In this document: in pieces, positions 32,815-41,470 of the stretch
How the letters are laid out: every line of letters starts with the position of its first letter
How positions within the stretch are numbered: the first letter of the stretch is position 1
Origin: Kineosporia succinea
GTDB taxonomy: Bacteria > Actinomycetota > Actinomycetes > Actinomycetales > Kineosporiaceae
Assembly: GCF_030811555.1 (NCBI RefSeq)
Contig: NZ_JAUSQZ010000001.1
Span: 6,941,241 to 7,005,240 of the forward strand
Direction: 5' to 3'
Length of the DNA stretch: 64,000 bases
Notes under the pieces: model-generated
Database searches by the model: none
What the model was told of the DNA's origin: nothing
Seen by the model: only the letters and a program-made list of their open reading frames with translations
Translations under genes and position numbers: made by a program

Positions 32815-33495
32815 ATGGATCTCGAACTGGACGGACGGGTCGTACTGGTCGCGGGCGGGACGGGCCTCATCGGCCGGGCCGTCGTGGGGCGCCTGCGGCA
32901 GGAGGGGGCCACGGCGGTGCCGGCCTCGCGCCACGCCGAGGACGGCATCGTGATGGACGCGCAGGATCAGTCGTCGGTCGACGGCGCGTTCGCGTCGGTG
33001 CTGGAGCGGCACGGGCGCCTGGACGGGCTGGTGGTCACCGCGGCACCCAGTGCGCGCACCCTCGACCCGGCCCGCAACAGCGACCCGCGCCAGGTGATCG
33101 AGGCGGTGGAGGCGAAGGCGATGGCGTTCCTGCGCCTGGCCAACGCCGCCCTGCCGCTCATGACCGCCGCCGGTTACGGGCGCATCGTCGGGGTCAGTGG
33201 CCAGAACGCTTTCCTGACCGGCAATGTCACCGGTTCGGTGCGCAACGCGGCCCTCATCCTGACGGCGAAGAATCTTGCGGACGCGGTGGCCGGGTCGGGC
33301 GTCACGGTCAACACCGTGAGTCCGGGGCCGGTGTCGGAAGACCCGGCTCGCGAGGTGCAGCCGGGCCGGCCGGGCGAGTCGAGCCCGGACCAGATCGCCG
33401 ACCTCATCGCGTTCCTGCTCTCACCGCGGGCCGCCGCGATCTCCGGGGAGTCGATCGCGACCGGGCACCGGGTGCACGGGGTCACGTCGATGTGA
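32815..33495 (+). CDS. short-chain dehydrogenase/reductase-fold protein lacking the catalytic Tyr-Lys
   Basis: 226 residues. Rossmann start GRVVLVAGGTGLIGRAVVGRL and later features (VTAAPSARTL, IVGVSGQNAF, VNTVSPGP, SGESIATGHRVHG) are classic SDR. At the Tyr-x-x-x-Lys position the sequence reads GSVRN (140-144) within TGSVRNAALILTAKNLAD, so Tyr is Gly and Lys is Asn. The flanking residues align perfectly, so this is substitution, not misalignment. It may bind NAD(P) or a ligand without reducing it. Adjacent on the same strand to the nucleoside-kinase-like gene (37 bases). Confidence 0.85.
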   Translation: MDLELDGRVVLVAGGTGLIGRAVVGRLRQEGATAVPASRHAEDGIVMDAQDQSSVDGAFASVLERHGRLDGLVVTAAPSARTLDPARNSDPRQVIEAVEAKAMAFLRLANAALPLMTAAGYGRIVGVSGQNAFLTGNVTGSVRNAALILTAKNLADAVAGSGVTVNTVSPGPVSEDPAREVQPGRPGESSPDQIADLIAFLLSPRAAAISGESIATGHRVHGVTSM

Positions 33496-33532
33496 GGTGC
33501 CGTCGCCCGGCGTGGTGCGGGACACTGGCGCC

Positions 33533-34123
33533 ATGACAGCGCAGGCGCGGCAGCTGGCAGCGATGATCCGGGAATCATGGAGTCCCGGAAGGCCTTTCGT
33601 GGTGGGCATCGACGGACGCAGCGGGGTGGGCAAGTCGACCCTCTCGGCCCGGGTGGGTGAGATCCTCGGTGAGGACTGCCGGGTGATCGGGGGCGACGAC
33701 TTCTACACCGGCGGCACACCCCAGGACTGGGACGCCCGCTCACCGGCCGAGAAGGCCGCGCACTGCCTGGACTGGCGCCGGCAGCACGCCGTGCTGTCGG
33801 CACTGCGCCGGGGCGAGGAGGCCTCGTGGCACCCGTTCGACTGGGACGCGTTCGACGGATCCCTGCACACCACCGCCACTTTCGCCCGGCCGGCGCGGGT
33901 GGTCGTGCTGGACTGCGTCTACAGCTGCCGTCCCGAGCTGGCCGGCCTGCTCGACCTGCGGGTCCTCGTCGAGACCGACCCGACCCGCCGTCGCGAGCGC
34001 CTGCGCGCCCGCGACGGCGACGACTGGCAGGCCACCTGGATCCAGCGCTGGGAGGAGGCCGAGGACTTCTACTTCGGTCAGGTGGTGACCCGGGCCGGGT
34101 TCGACCTGGTGGTGACGACGTGA
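33533..34123 (+). CDS. uridine kinase-like P-loop phosphotransferase
   Basis: 196 residues from ATG 33533. Walker A GIDGRSGVGKST at residues 25-36; Asp pair GGDDFYTGG, used for substrate and Mg binding in the udk/PRK group; VVVLDCVYSC resembles the Walker B strand; DPTRRRERLRARDGDDW is the mobile lid. This is the class annotated as uridine kinase-like or AAA ATPase, seen widely in actinobacteria. Phosphate acceptor not determined. Confidence 0.85.
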   Translation: MTAQARQLAAMIRESWSPGRPFVVGIDGRSGVGKSTLSARVGEILGEDCRVIGGDDFYTGGTPQDWDARSPAEKAAHCLDWRRQHAVLSALRRGEEASWHPFDWDAFDGSLHTTATFARPARVVVLDCVYSCRPELAGLLDLRVLVETDPTRRRERLRARDGDDWQATWIQRWEEAEDFYFGQVVTRAGFDLVVTT

Positions 34124-34366
34124 GGCGTTCTGGCCGGGCATGACGGACGTCGCCACAACGCGCGTTTCGTACCGGAAACGCCGAAAGCCTGCGGATGGCA
34201 ATGCCTGACCCCGACGAGGCGGCCCGGCAGCGCCTGGCCGACCATCTGCCGGTGATCTGCGGGGCCCTCCGGGGGCACCCCGGCTTGCGCTCCGGAAGTC
34301 CTGCCGCAGAGTATTTCCCACGCCCGGGGGAACGACACAGGCGCACGCACGGGGGATGCTGAGGTC

Positions 34367-34567
34367 GTGCAGAGCACCTTGAGGCGCAATGGCGCGCCGG
34401 ATCGGACGGACCACCCCATGCTTGCCACCGACCACCCCGCGAGACGTGGGCTCCGGCACCGGATCCCCGCATTCCTGCGCCCGTTCACCGGGCAGCATCC
34501 CGCCGTGTTCGCGGCCGGGCTCCTGCTCGCCGGCACCGCGCTGATCGTGCTGGCGCGGCTCCTGTAG
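34367..34567 (+). CDS. 66-residue single-span membrane protein
   Basis: GTG 34367, with a purine-rich TGAGG just upstream. Hydrophilic, Arg-rich first 45 residues (LRRNGAPDRTDHPM...HRIPAFLRPFTGQHP) followed by one C-terminal membrane helix, AVFAAGLLLAGTALIVLARLL, that ends at the stop codon, as in tail-anchored small proteins. No family recognised. Next gene on the strand is the GGDEF protein, 63 bases away. Confidence 0.5.
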   Translation: MQSTLRRNGAPDRTDHPMLATDHPARRGLRHRIPAFLRPFTGQHPAVFAAGLLLAGTALIVLARLL

Positions 34568-34629
34568 GCGGCCACCGTGATCGCGGTCACCCGCCGTGAC
34601 GGGGGCAGGGCCGTCCGGGTCGTCCCGGC

Positions 34630-36117
34630 GTGAGCGGGCAAGCCCGACACCGCCAGGCCCGAAGCAGGAACGTGCGGACGCGCGGGGTGTGGGTGGCAGG
34701 TGCCCTCGCCGTGCTCGCCGCCCTGGCCTGCGTCGTCCCGGACCCCGGGTCCCGGTCCCTGCTCATCACGCACGCCGTCTCGACGGCGCTCTCCGCGCTG
34801 TTCGTGGCCGCGGGCATCACCCGGCTGCCCCGGGCGGACCGGCGTCCGTACCGGATGATCCTTTCCGCGGTTCTCGCGTTCGGCGGCGGCGAGGTCACCT
34901 ACCTGTTCGAGGCCTCCTACCACCCGGACCGCTACCCGGGCCTGGCCGACCTCTTCACCATCGCCGGCTACCTGCCCCTGGCGGTGGGTGTCTGGAGCCT
35001 GGACCGGCAGCGGCGCACCAAGTACGGCGGCCTGCTCGACGCGGGCATCGTCACCGTGAGCACCGCCGTCCTGCTGGCCGTCTTCCTCGTGCTCCCGCAG
35101 ATCTCCGTGGCCGGTCTCAGCCTCGGCGAGCGGATCATGCACAGCATCTACCCCCTGCTCGACGTGCTGCTGCTGTTCATGACCAGCCGCATGCTCGCCG
35201 GGGCGGGCAACCGCGGGCCGGTGATCTGGTGCCTGGTCGTGGCGATGAGCTGTGGCCTGCTCACCGACGTCGTCGCCGGCATCGGGGCGGTCACCGGCGG
35301 ATCGGGCCTCAACCGCCTCATGTTCGTCTCCTGGGCCCTGTTCTACGTCTTCCTGGGCCTGGCCACCGCCGCCGCGGCCCACCGGCCTCCGGAACCGCCG
35401 GCCCAGGACGACGCGGCCAGTGGCCTGACCCTGACGCGTCTGGTCGTGCTCGGGGTCGCCGCGATGGCCCCGACGGTGATCCTGGTGCTGCTGTCCCCCG
35501 CCGGCCGGGACCTGGACATCGCCTACCTCGGCATCGGCTCCATCGTGCTCCTGGCCCTGGTCGTGGCCCGAATCTGGGACCTGCTGCAGGTGCTGCGCCG
35601 CCAGCAGGAGGCCCTGGAACGGGCCTCCCGCGTGGATCCCCTGACCGGCGTCGCCAACCGCCGGTCGTGGGACTCCGAACTGGCCCGGCAGATGGCCTCC
35701 GCGCTGCGTGACGAGCAGGTGCTGCTGGTCGGGCTGCTCGACCTGGACCACTTCAAGGCCTACAACGACACCCACGGGCACCAGGCCGGTGACGACCTGC
35801 TGCACGCCGCCGCGCAGGCCTGGGCTCTGGCCGCCGGCCCGCGGGGACGCATCGCCCGCTGGGGTGGTGAGGAGTTCACCGTGGCCCTGCTCTGCGACGA
35901 CGAGCAGGTGGGGATCGAGGACCTCGACCGCCTGCGCGCCGACGTGCCCTTCGGCCAGACCTGCTCGATGGGGGTCGCCCGGTGGGACGGGGTCGCGGGC
36001 CCCGACGAGCTGCTGCGGTACGCCGACGAGGCGCTCTACGAGGCCAAGCGTGCCGGTCGCGACCGGATCGCCGTCTCAGCCGGTTTGCGGAAAACGGTTC
36101 GGAATATGCGTATCTGA
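34630..36117 (+). CDS. membrane-bound diguanylate cyclase (GGDEF domain)
   Basis: 495 residues from GTG 34630. About nine to ten membrane segments occupy residues 20-320 (a 7TM-like sensory region of unknown ligand), then a short coiled linker (LRRQQEALERASRVD), then the GGDEF domain: VDPLTGVANRRSWD, LLDLDHFKAYNDTHGHQAGDDLL and the active site RWGGEEFTVALL with GGEEF at 412-416. All catalytic residues are present, so c-di-GMP synthesis is likely. No inhibitory R-x-x-D site five residues upstream (sequence PRGRIARW), so product feedback is probably absent. Confidence 0.92.
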   Translation: MSGQARHRQARSRNVRTRGVWVAGALAVLAALACVVPDPGSRSLLITHAVSTALSALFVAAGITRLPRADRRPYRMILSAVLAFGGGEVTYLFEASYHPDRYPGLADLFTIAGYLPLAVGVWSLDRQRRTKYGGLLDAGIVTVSTAVLLAVFLVLPQISVAGLSLGERIMHSIYPLLDVLLLFMTSRMLAGAGNRGPVIWCLVVAMSCGLLTDVVAGIGAVTGGSGLNRLMFVSWALFYVFLGLATAAAAHRPPEPPAQDDAASGLTLTRLVVLGVAAMAPTVILVLLSPAGRDLDIAYLGIGSIVLLALVVARIWDLLQVLRRQQEALERASRVDPLTGVANRRSWDSELARQMASALRDEQVLLVGLLDLDHFKAYNDTHGHQAGDDLLHAAAQAWALAAGPRGRIARWGGEEFTVALLCDDEQVGIEDLDRLRADVPFGQTCSMGVARWDGVAGPDELLRYADEALYEAKRAGRDRIAVSAGLRKTVRNMRI

Positions 36118-36152
36118 GCGCGAACCGGTGATTGCGACGGCACCGCGGGCGA

Positions 36153-36164
36153 TGTAACGTTTCA
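36153..36164. promoter_or_regulatory. LacI-type operator upstream of rhamnogalacturonan lyase
   Basis: TGTAACGTTTCA (36153-36164) differs at one symmetric pair from the LacI/GalR-family palindrome TGAAACGTTTCA, with the central CG. It lies 183 bases before the lyase start, in the 230-base gap after the GGDEF gene. Confidence 0.45.
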
Positions 36165-36347
36165 TGTTCGCCCGGCCCCGGTCACGGCAGAACCCCCATG
36201 ATGGACGTGGTGGTCGCCCGGGCGGGCCCGTCCCCGGGCGTCCGTTCGCCGACGAACACCCGGTCCGCCGCCCGTCGACGGCGTTGACGGGCACCGGAGC
36301 CGCCTCGGACAGTGAACACCCCTCACCAACCCTGACGAGGTGTTCCC

Positions 36348-38249
36348 ATGCGACTGATGAAACCCGCTGCCCGAAAACGGCACCTGGCCCTGTCCACGTC
36401 CCTGCTCGTCGGGGGTGCGCTCCTGATGAGCAGCGCCCCGGCCCAGGCCGCACCCCCGAGCACGACCAGCTCGACCAGCTCGACCAGCTCAAGCAGCACC
36501 GCCACCGACTCCGGCGAGAACCTGAACCGTGGCCTCGTGGTGCTCCGATCCGGCGCCGACAACTTCCTGTCCTGGCGCCTGCTGCCCACCGACGCCGCCG
36601 CCGCGGGCTTCGACGTGTACCGCGGCACGACCCGGCTCAATGACGAACCCGTCACCGAAGGAACCAATTTCACCGACGAAGGCGCACCCAGGGGCGCCAC
36701 GTACACCGTGCGTCCATCATCGGCCCCCACCACGCAGGCCGCGGCGACCACGAAGGCCGACACCACCGCGAGAACCGGCGCCACCGCGACCGCCCTGGCC
36801 GCCACGTCCACCGACATCCCGATCCAGAAGCCCGCGGGCGGCACCACGCCCGACGGCGTGGCCTACACGTACACCGCCGGTGACGCCTCGGTCGGCGACC
36901 TGAACGGCGACGGCTCCTACGAGGTCGTGCTGAAGTGGGACCCGACCAACGCCAAGGACAACTCCCAGTCCGGTTACACCGGCAACGTGTTCATCGACGC
37001 GTACACGCTCACCGGGACCCGGCTGTGGCGCATCGACCTGGGCCGGAACATCCGCGCCGGAGCGCATTACACCCAGTTCCAGGTGTTCGACTACGACGGT
37101 GACGGCAAGGCCGAGGTGGCCATGAAGACCGCGGACGGCACGAAGGACGGGACCGGCGTGGTGATCGGCTCGTCCAGCGCCGACTACCGCAACTCCAGCG
37201 GCTACGTCCTCTCCGGCCCGGAGTACCTCAGCGTGTTCGCCGGGCCGACCGGAAAGGCGCTGGCCACGGCCGATTACGTGCCCGCCCGGGGAACCGTGTC
37301 GAGCTGGGGCGACAGCTACGGCAACCGGGTCGACCGGTTCCTGGCCGGCACCGCGTACGTCAACGGCTCCTACCCGAGCATCATCATGGCCCGCGGCTAC
37401 TACACCCGAAGTGTGGTGGCGGCGTGGGATTTCCGGGGCGGCGTCCTGACCCGCAGGTGGACGTTCGACAGCAACTCCTCCACCAACGGCTCGGCCTGGA
37501 CCGGGCAGGGCAACCACCAGCTCTCGATCGCCGACGTGGACTCCGACGGCAGGGACGAGATCCTCTACGGCGCCATGGCCATCGACGACAACGGCGCCGG
37601 GCTGTGGGTGAACGGGCAGGGTCACGGCGACGCCTACCACGTCGGTGACCTGATCCCGAGCCGCGCCGGGCTGGAGGTCTTCAAGGTCGACGAGGACACC
37701 AGCAAGCTCGCGGCCTGGATGGCGGACGCCCGCACCGGGCAGATCATCTGGTCGAACGCCTCGTGCGGCTGCGACAACGGGCGCGGCGTCTCCGACGACA
37801 TCTACGCCGGCAGCCCGGGCGCCGAGTCCTGGTCGAGCGGCGTGTCCGGGCTGTTCAGCAGCAGCGGCGCGAACATCGGCCGCAAGCCCTCGAGCTCGAA
37901 CTTCGTGATCTGGTGGGACGGCGACGCCCAGCGGGAACTGCTCGACAGCACCCACATCGACAAGTACGGCACCGGCGCCGACACCCGGCTGCTCACGGCC
38001 AGTGGCGTCACCTCGATCAACGGCACGAAGGCCGTGCCGTCGCTGCAGGCCGACATCCTCGGCGACTGGCGGGAAGAGGTGATCTGGCCGACGACCGACA
38101 GCACCGCGCTGCGGGTCTACTCCACGACCGACGCGACGAGCATCTCGCACGTCTCGCTCATGCAGGACCGGATGTACCGCGAGGCCGTCGCCTGGCAGAA
38201 CACCGCCTACAACCAGCCCCCGCACCCGAGTTTCGCGCTCGGTAACTGA
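36348..38249 (+). CDS. secreted rhamnogalacturonan lyase (PL11, YesW/YesX-like)
   Basis: 633 residues with GAGGTG before ATG 36348. Signal peptide LALSTSLLVGGALLMSSAPAQA, then a Ser/Thr linker (SSTSSTSSSST). From about residue 58 the protein follows PL11 lyases: RGLVVLRSGADNFLSWRLL, a small beta domain, then a propeller with repeated calcium-binding motifs (VGDLNGDGSYEVVLKWDP, VFDYDGDGKAEVAMKTADG, IADVDSDGRDEILYGAMAIDD, DILGDWREEVIW). PL11 enzymes split the rhamnose-galacturonate backbone of pectin by beta-elimination. It ends ALGN with no binding module. Complete; strong terminator follows. Confidence 0.94.
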   Translation: MRLMKPAARKRHLALSTSLLVGGALLMSSAPAQAAPPSTTSSTSSTSSSSTATDSGENLNRGLVVLRSGADNFLSWRLLPTDAAAAGFDVYRGTTRLNDEPVTEGTNFTDEGAPRGATYTVRPSSAPTTQAAATTKADTTARTGATATALAATSTDIPIQKPAGGTTPDGVAYTYTAGDASVGDLNGDGSYEVVLKWDPTNAKDNSQSGYTGNVFIDAYTLTGTRLWRIDLGRNIRAGAHYTQFQVFDYDGDGKAEVAMKTADGTKDGTGVVIGSSSADYRNSSGYVLSGPEYLSVFAGPTGKALATADYVPARGTVSSWGDSYGNRVDRFLAGTAYVNGSYPSIIMARGYYTRSVVAAWDFRGGVLTRRWTFDSNSSTNGSAWTGQGNHQLSIADVDSDGRDEILYGAMAIDDNGAGLWVNGQGHGDAYHVGDLIPSRAGLEVFKVDEDTSKLAAWMADARTGQIIWSNASCGCDNGRGVSDDIYAGSPGAESWSSGVSGLFSSSGANIGRKPSSSNFVIWWDGDAQRELLDSTHIDKYGTGADTRLLTASGVTSINGTKAVPSLQADILGDWREEVIWPTTDSTALRVYSTTDATSISHVSLMQDRMYREAVAWQNTAYNQPPHPSFALGN

Positions 38250-38257
38250 TGATCGGG

Positions 38258-38295
38258 GACGGGGTGGGGCCTTTCGCGCCAGGCCCCACCCCGTC
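38258..38295. terminator. bidirectional hairpin terminator
   Basis: GACGGGGTGGGGCCT (38258-38272) and AGGCCCCACCCCGTC (38281-38295) form a perfect 15-bp stem with an 8-base loop, between convergent stops at 38249 and 38303. Confidence 0.85.
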
Positions 38296-38302
38296 CGCCG
38301 GT

Positions 38303-40654
38303 TCAGGAGTGGGTCAGCTCGACCGTCCCCGTCGCCGCGGCCGACCCGTCGGCCCCGATCAGGGTTCCGTCCCCGTCGTCGCTCCGGCCGGTCAGCGTCC
38401 ACCGGTAGATGCCCTGCTTCTGCTGGACGCCCTTGTCGGACAGCCCGTTCCAGCTGACGTCGCGCACACTGCCGTCGGGAGCGGTGCCGTCGATACGGGC
38501 CAGGGTCCGGGTGCCGGTCCGGTCCATGATCTTCAGCGTCACCGACCGCATCGGCTTGGTGATGTCGAACTGCGGGCGCCAGGTGTCTCCCACCCCGTCG
38601 CCGTTCGGCGTGAACCCGAGCGGGCCGAGGGCGGAGATCAGGCGCGGTGCGTACTTCGGCTGGAACGGCAGAGGCGACATCACGGCCCGGGCCTGCACGT
38701 CGCCGGGCCGGCGCCCCACCGTCCGGGCGATCAGGTGGTCGTCGACCGCGATCCTGGCGGCGTACTGCGGCAGCACCACGGGCGCCAGGGTGGAGGTGGT
38801 CAGGTCGAGCACCGTGGTCTGCTGCAGGCTGCTGCCCATCCAGGTCAGTGTGCCCTCGCTCAGGGTCAGCAGCATCGTGCGGCCGACCGGCCCGGCCGCC
38901 GCCTGGCGGGTCTCGCCGGTGCGCAGGTCGCGCACGAACAGGCGGTCGCCGCAGCTGTTCGACCAGGCGACCAGCTCGCCCCAGATCGACACCCTCGGCA
39001 GCGGCGCTCCCGCACAGGCGGCCAGCGTGACCAGCTTCGTCGGGGCCTTCGTCTCGGCGTCGTCCACCCAGATCTCGGAACTGCCGTCGCCCAGGGTGCG
39101 GGCGTACACCACCCGGGAGCCGAACAGGTCGTCCGCCCCGGCCGTGGTGCCCGCAGGAACCGGCTCGGTGTAGATCTTCTCGCCGTCGGGCCGGAAGACC
39201 CGACCGCCGATCAGCGTGTAGGCCCCGGAGACGTTCGGTGTGCCGGCGGCCTCGATCCGGGCGGTCTCGACACCCCGGTCGAGCAGCTGCCAACCGGCCT
39301 CACCGGGGAGCCCGAGAACACCCCGGGCGCCCGAGAACGCCATCTCCCCGGACGTGTTGGGTAGCCGGGTCTCCTCGGTGAACGAGGCCCGCCGGTCGCC
39401 GCGGACGCCCCGCTCGTACACCGGCAGGCCGGGTGAGGTGAGGTCGGAGCGGTCGCTGTACCGCAGCCGCCCGGAGCTCAGCGAGAGCCTCTCGGGCGTC
39501 AGGTTCGCCGCCGGGATCGTCGCCACCCGGGTCATGCCGGTGGTGTTGATCCGGTAGACGCCCTCCCGGTCGCTCCAGGAGCGGGAGGCGCTGCTGCTGC
39601 CCCGGCTGGCGGTGTAGAAACCGGTGCCCACCGCCGCCAGACCACTGGCGTCGTAGGGCAGGTCGACGCGGTCGGCGGTGGCGCCGTTGACGATGACCGC
39701 ATCGGCACCGGCCGTCCCGGGGATGAGATAGGCGACGCCACCTTCACCGGCGGCCAGGTGACTCACGTCCGCGGCCGCGTCGCTCTCGACGTACTTCAGA
39801 TCCTCCGCGGCGTTCGTGAGATCGTCCCGGTCGCGCTGATGGATCGTCGAGCCCCCGCCGGCGTCGCGCGTGGACCACACCAGGAAGTCCTCGCTGAGGG
39901 CGACCCCGAGGATCTCGTCCGTGCCCTCCGCGATCCGCTCGACCTGACCGTCGTGCAGGTCCACGACGTCGAGGTCGTACCCGGTGGGCGTCGTCGTGTT
40001 GTCCCGGGTGGCCCGCAGCACGGCGTGCGCGTCGGCGGCCAGACCCACCCCCAGGTGACCGGGCACGCCCGCGACGAGGACCTCCGGGCTCAGGCCCCCG
40101 CCCGGCCCCTTGCCCACCCGGTAGCGCATCAGCGGTGGCCCGTAGGTGCCCGGCGGGGCGGCGAAGCTCAGAACGGCGTCGGTGAACCAGCTCTCGCCGT
40201 TGAAGGCGCCCGGCCGGGCGATCGACGGCACCGCGTCGGTCGTGTCCTCGCCGGTCAGGATGTTCAGGCGGTGCGGCACCTTGGGCTGGCTGCCCGCCCG
40301 CTGCAGGTTCTCGTACCAGGCCAGCGTCGGGCCGGACACGTCGAGCGCGCTCGGTGCCTGCTGGTCGCTGACGTTGAGGTTCAGCTCCGGCCGGAACGTC
40401 AGGTCCCCACCGACCGGCCCGGTCCAGAGCTCCTTGCCGCCCGCCAGGCCGTTGTCGATGTCGGTGCGCTCCACGGCCACGCCCTCGTCCGACGCGCCGA
40501 TCAGGCGCAGGTCGGACGCGACCGGATGCAGCGGGATCGGCACCGTGTAGCTCGAGGCCGCCTGCGCCGGGACGCTGATCAGGGCCAGGCCCACGGCGCC
40601 GGCGAGCGTGCAGACCGGCACGAAGTGCCACCTGCGTTTCAGTTTTCGGTCCAT
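38303..40654 (-). CDS. large secreted beta-propeller-like protein with FlgD/CHU-type Ig domain
   Basis: 783 residues from ATG 40654. Signal peptide (LKRRWHFVPVCTLAGAVGLALISVPAQA). The bulk (about 40-680) is a repetitive beta-rich region with blades of the pattern 'ILGVALSEDFLVWSTRD' and 'TLVWYEN', consistent with a beta-propeller. The C-terminal about 100 residues begin LGFTPNGDGVGDTWRPQFDITKP and end in an Ig strand pattern (VSWNGLSDKGVQQKQGIYRWTL), the FlgD-like Ig fold seen in exported binding proteins. No catalytic motif seen. Function could be wall or polysaccharide binding. Convergent with the lyase gene. Confidence 0.8.
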   Translation of the reverse strand: MDRKLKRRWHFVPVCTLAGAVGLALISVPAQAASSYTVPIPLHPVASDLRLIGASDEGVAVERTDIDNGLAGGKELWTGPVGGDLTFRPELNLNVSDQQAPSALDVSGPTLAWYENLQRAGSQPKVPHRLNILTGEDTTDAVPSIARPGAFNGESWFTDAVLSFAAPPGTYGPPLMRYRVGKGPGGGLSPEVLVAGVPGHLGVGLAADAHAVLRATRDNTTTPTGYDLDVVDLHDGQVERIAEGTDEILGVALSEDFLVWSTRDAGGGSTIHQRDRDDLTNAAEDLKYVESDAAADVSHLAAGEGGVAYLIPGTAGADAVIVNGATADRVDLPYDASGLAAVGTGFYTASRGSSSASRSWSDREGVYRINTTGMTRVATIPAANLTPERLSLSSGRLRYSDRSDLTSPGLPVYERGVRGDRRASFTEETRLPNTSGEMAFSGARGVLGLPGEAGWQLLDRGVETARIEAAGTPNVSGAYTLIGGRVFRPDGEKIYTEPVPAGTTAGADDLFGSRVVYARTLGDGSSEIWVDDAETKAPTKLVTLAACAGAPLPRVSIWGELVAWSNSCGDRLFVRDLRTGETRQAAAGPVGRTMLLTLSEGTLTWMGSSLQQTTVLDLTTSTLAPVVLPQYAARIAVDDHLIARTVGRRPGDVQARAVMSPLPFQPKYAPRLISALGPLGFTPNGDGVGDTWRPQFDITKPMRSVTLKIMDRTGTRTLARIDGTAPDGSVRDVSWNGLSDKGVQQKQGIYRWTLTGRSDDGDGTLIGADGSAAATGTVELTHS

Positions 40655-40868
40655 CGGATCATCCCCCCGTTGATACCCGTGTGGGGGCTGATACTGACGG
40701 CCGGGCGGACGCGGCGGGCCCCGCCGGCGCACTTGGGAGGGTCCCCCCACATGCACCGGAAAACCCATTGCCCGGGCCGGGACGATCCGCCAGAGTGACG
40801 CCATGACGTACTGACCGGACACCCGCCCCCACGTCCTCCGTCATGCCCACTCCCCCGAAAAGGACATC

Positions 40869-41463
40869 GTGCCCGTCTCCCCGGACCAGGCCACCGTCAC
40901 CGTCTTCGCATCACCCCGGAGCTGGATCGAGACCACCGCGCTCGACCAGTGCCGCCAGGTCGCCGGCCTTCCCGGCATGCTCCACGTCGCCGGCCTGCCC
41001 GACCTGCACCCCGGCAAGGGTGCCCCGATCGGCGCGGCGATGAGCTCCACCGTGCTCTACCCCCACCTCGTGGGCGGTGACATCGGCTGCGGCATCGCCG
41101 TTTTCCCGCTGCACCTGCGAAAGCTCGTGCCCGAGCGCCTCGCGAAGCGTGGCCACGCACTCCCCGGCCGCGGCGAACTTCTCGGTGGCGCACGGGGCGG
41201 GCCGCAAGATGTCCCGCGCCGACGCCCTGCGCCGCGGTCAGGCCAAGCACACGGTGGCCGAACTGCGCCGCACGGCCGTGGGTTCCATCGTGGTCTGCGG
41301 CGACCGACAGCTGCTGTTCGAGGAGGCACCGACCGCCTACAAGCGCATCGAGCAGGTGGTCGGCGACCTGGTGACGCACGACCTGGCCACGCCGGTGCTC
41401 ACCACGGTGCCGGTCATCACCTACAAGACGGCAGACCAGCCGCAGCGGAGGGTGCGTCGGTGA
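40869..41463 (+). pseudogene. RtcB-family RNA ligase remnant with internal deletion and frame change
   Basis: GTG 40869 with AAAGGA upstream opens a frame that matches the N-terminus of RtcB-like RNA ligases: WIETTALDQCRQVAGLPGML, GLPDLHPGKGAPIGAAMSS, YPHLVGGDIGCGIAVFPL (the metal-binding DIGCG loop). Shortly after 41145 this frame turns to nonsense, and a second frame gives the family C-terminus SVAHGAGRKMSRADALRRG (catalytic His-Gly-Ala-Gly-Arg), then QLLFEEAPTAYKRIEQVV and ITYKTAD. Together only about 180 of the roughly 380-480 residues remain; the central metal-site region is gone. A non-functional remnant, unless the sequence has an error. Confidence 0.8.
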
Positions 41464-41470
41464 GTTCCGG

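Noticed and set aside
34195-34362. 55-codon plus-strand ORF (MAMPDPDEAARQRLADHLPV...)
   Set aside because: First half looks coding, the second does not, and no ribosome site precedes it. Possibly a gene remnant.
36717-39293. 858-codon minus-strand ORF
   Set aside because: Shadow of the lyase and propeller genes.
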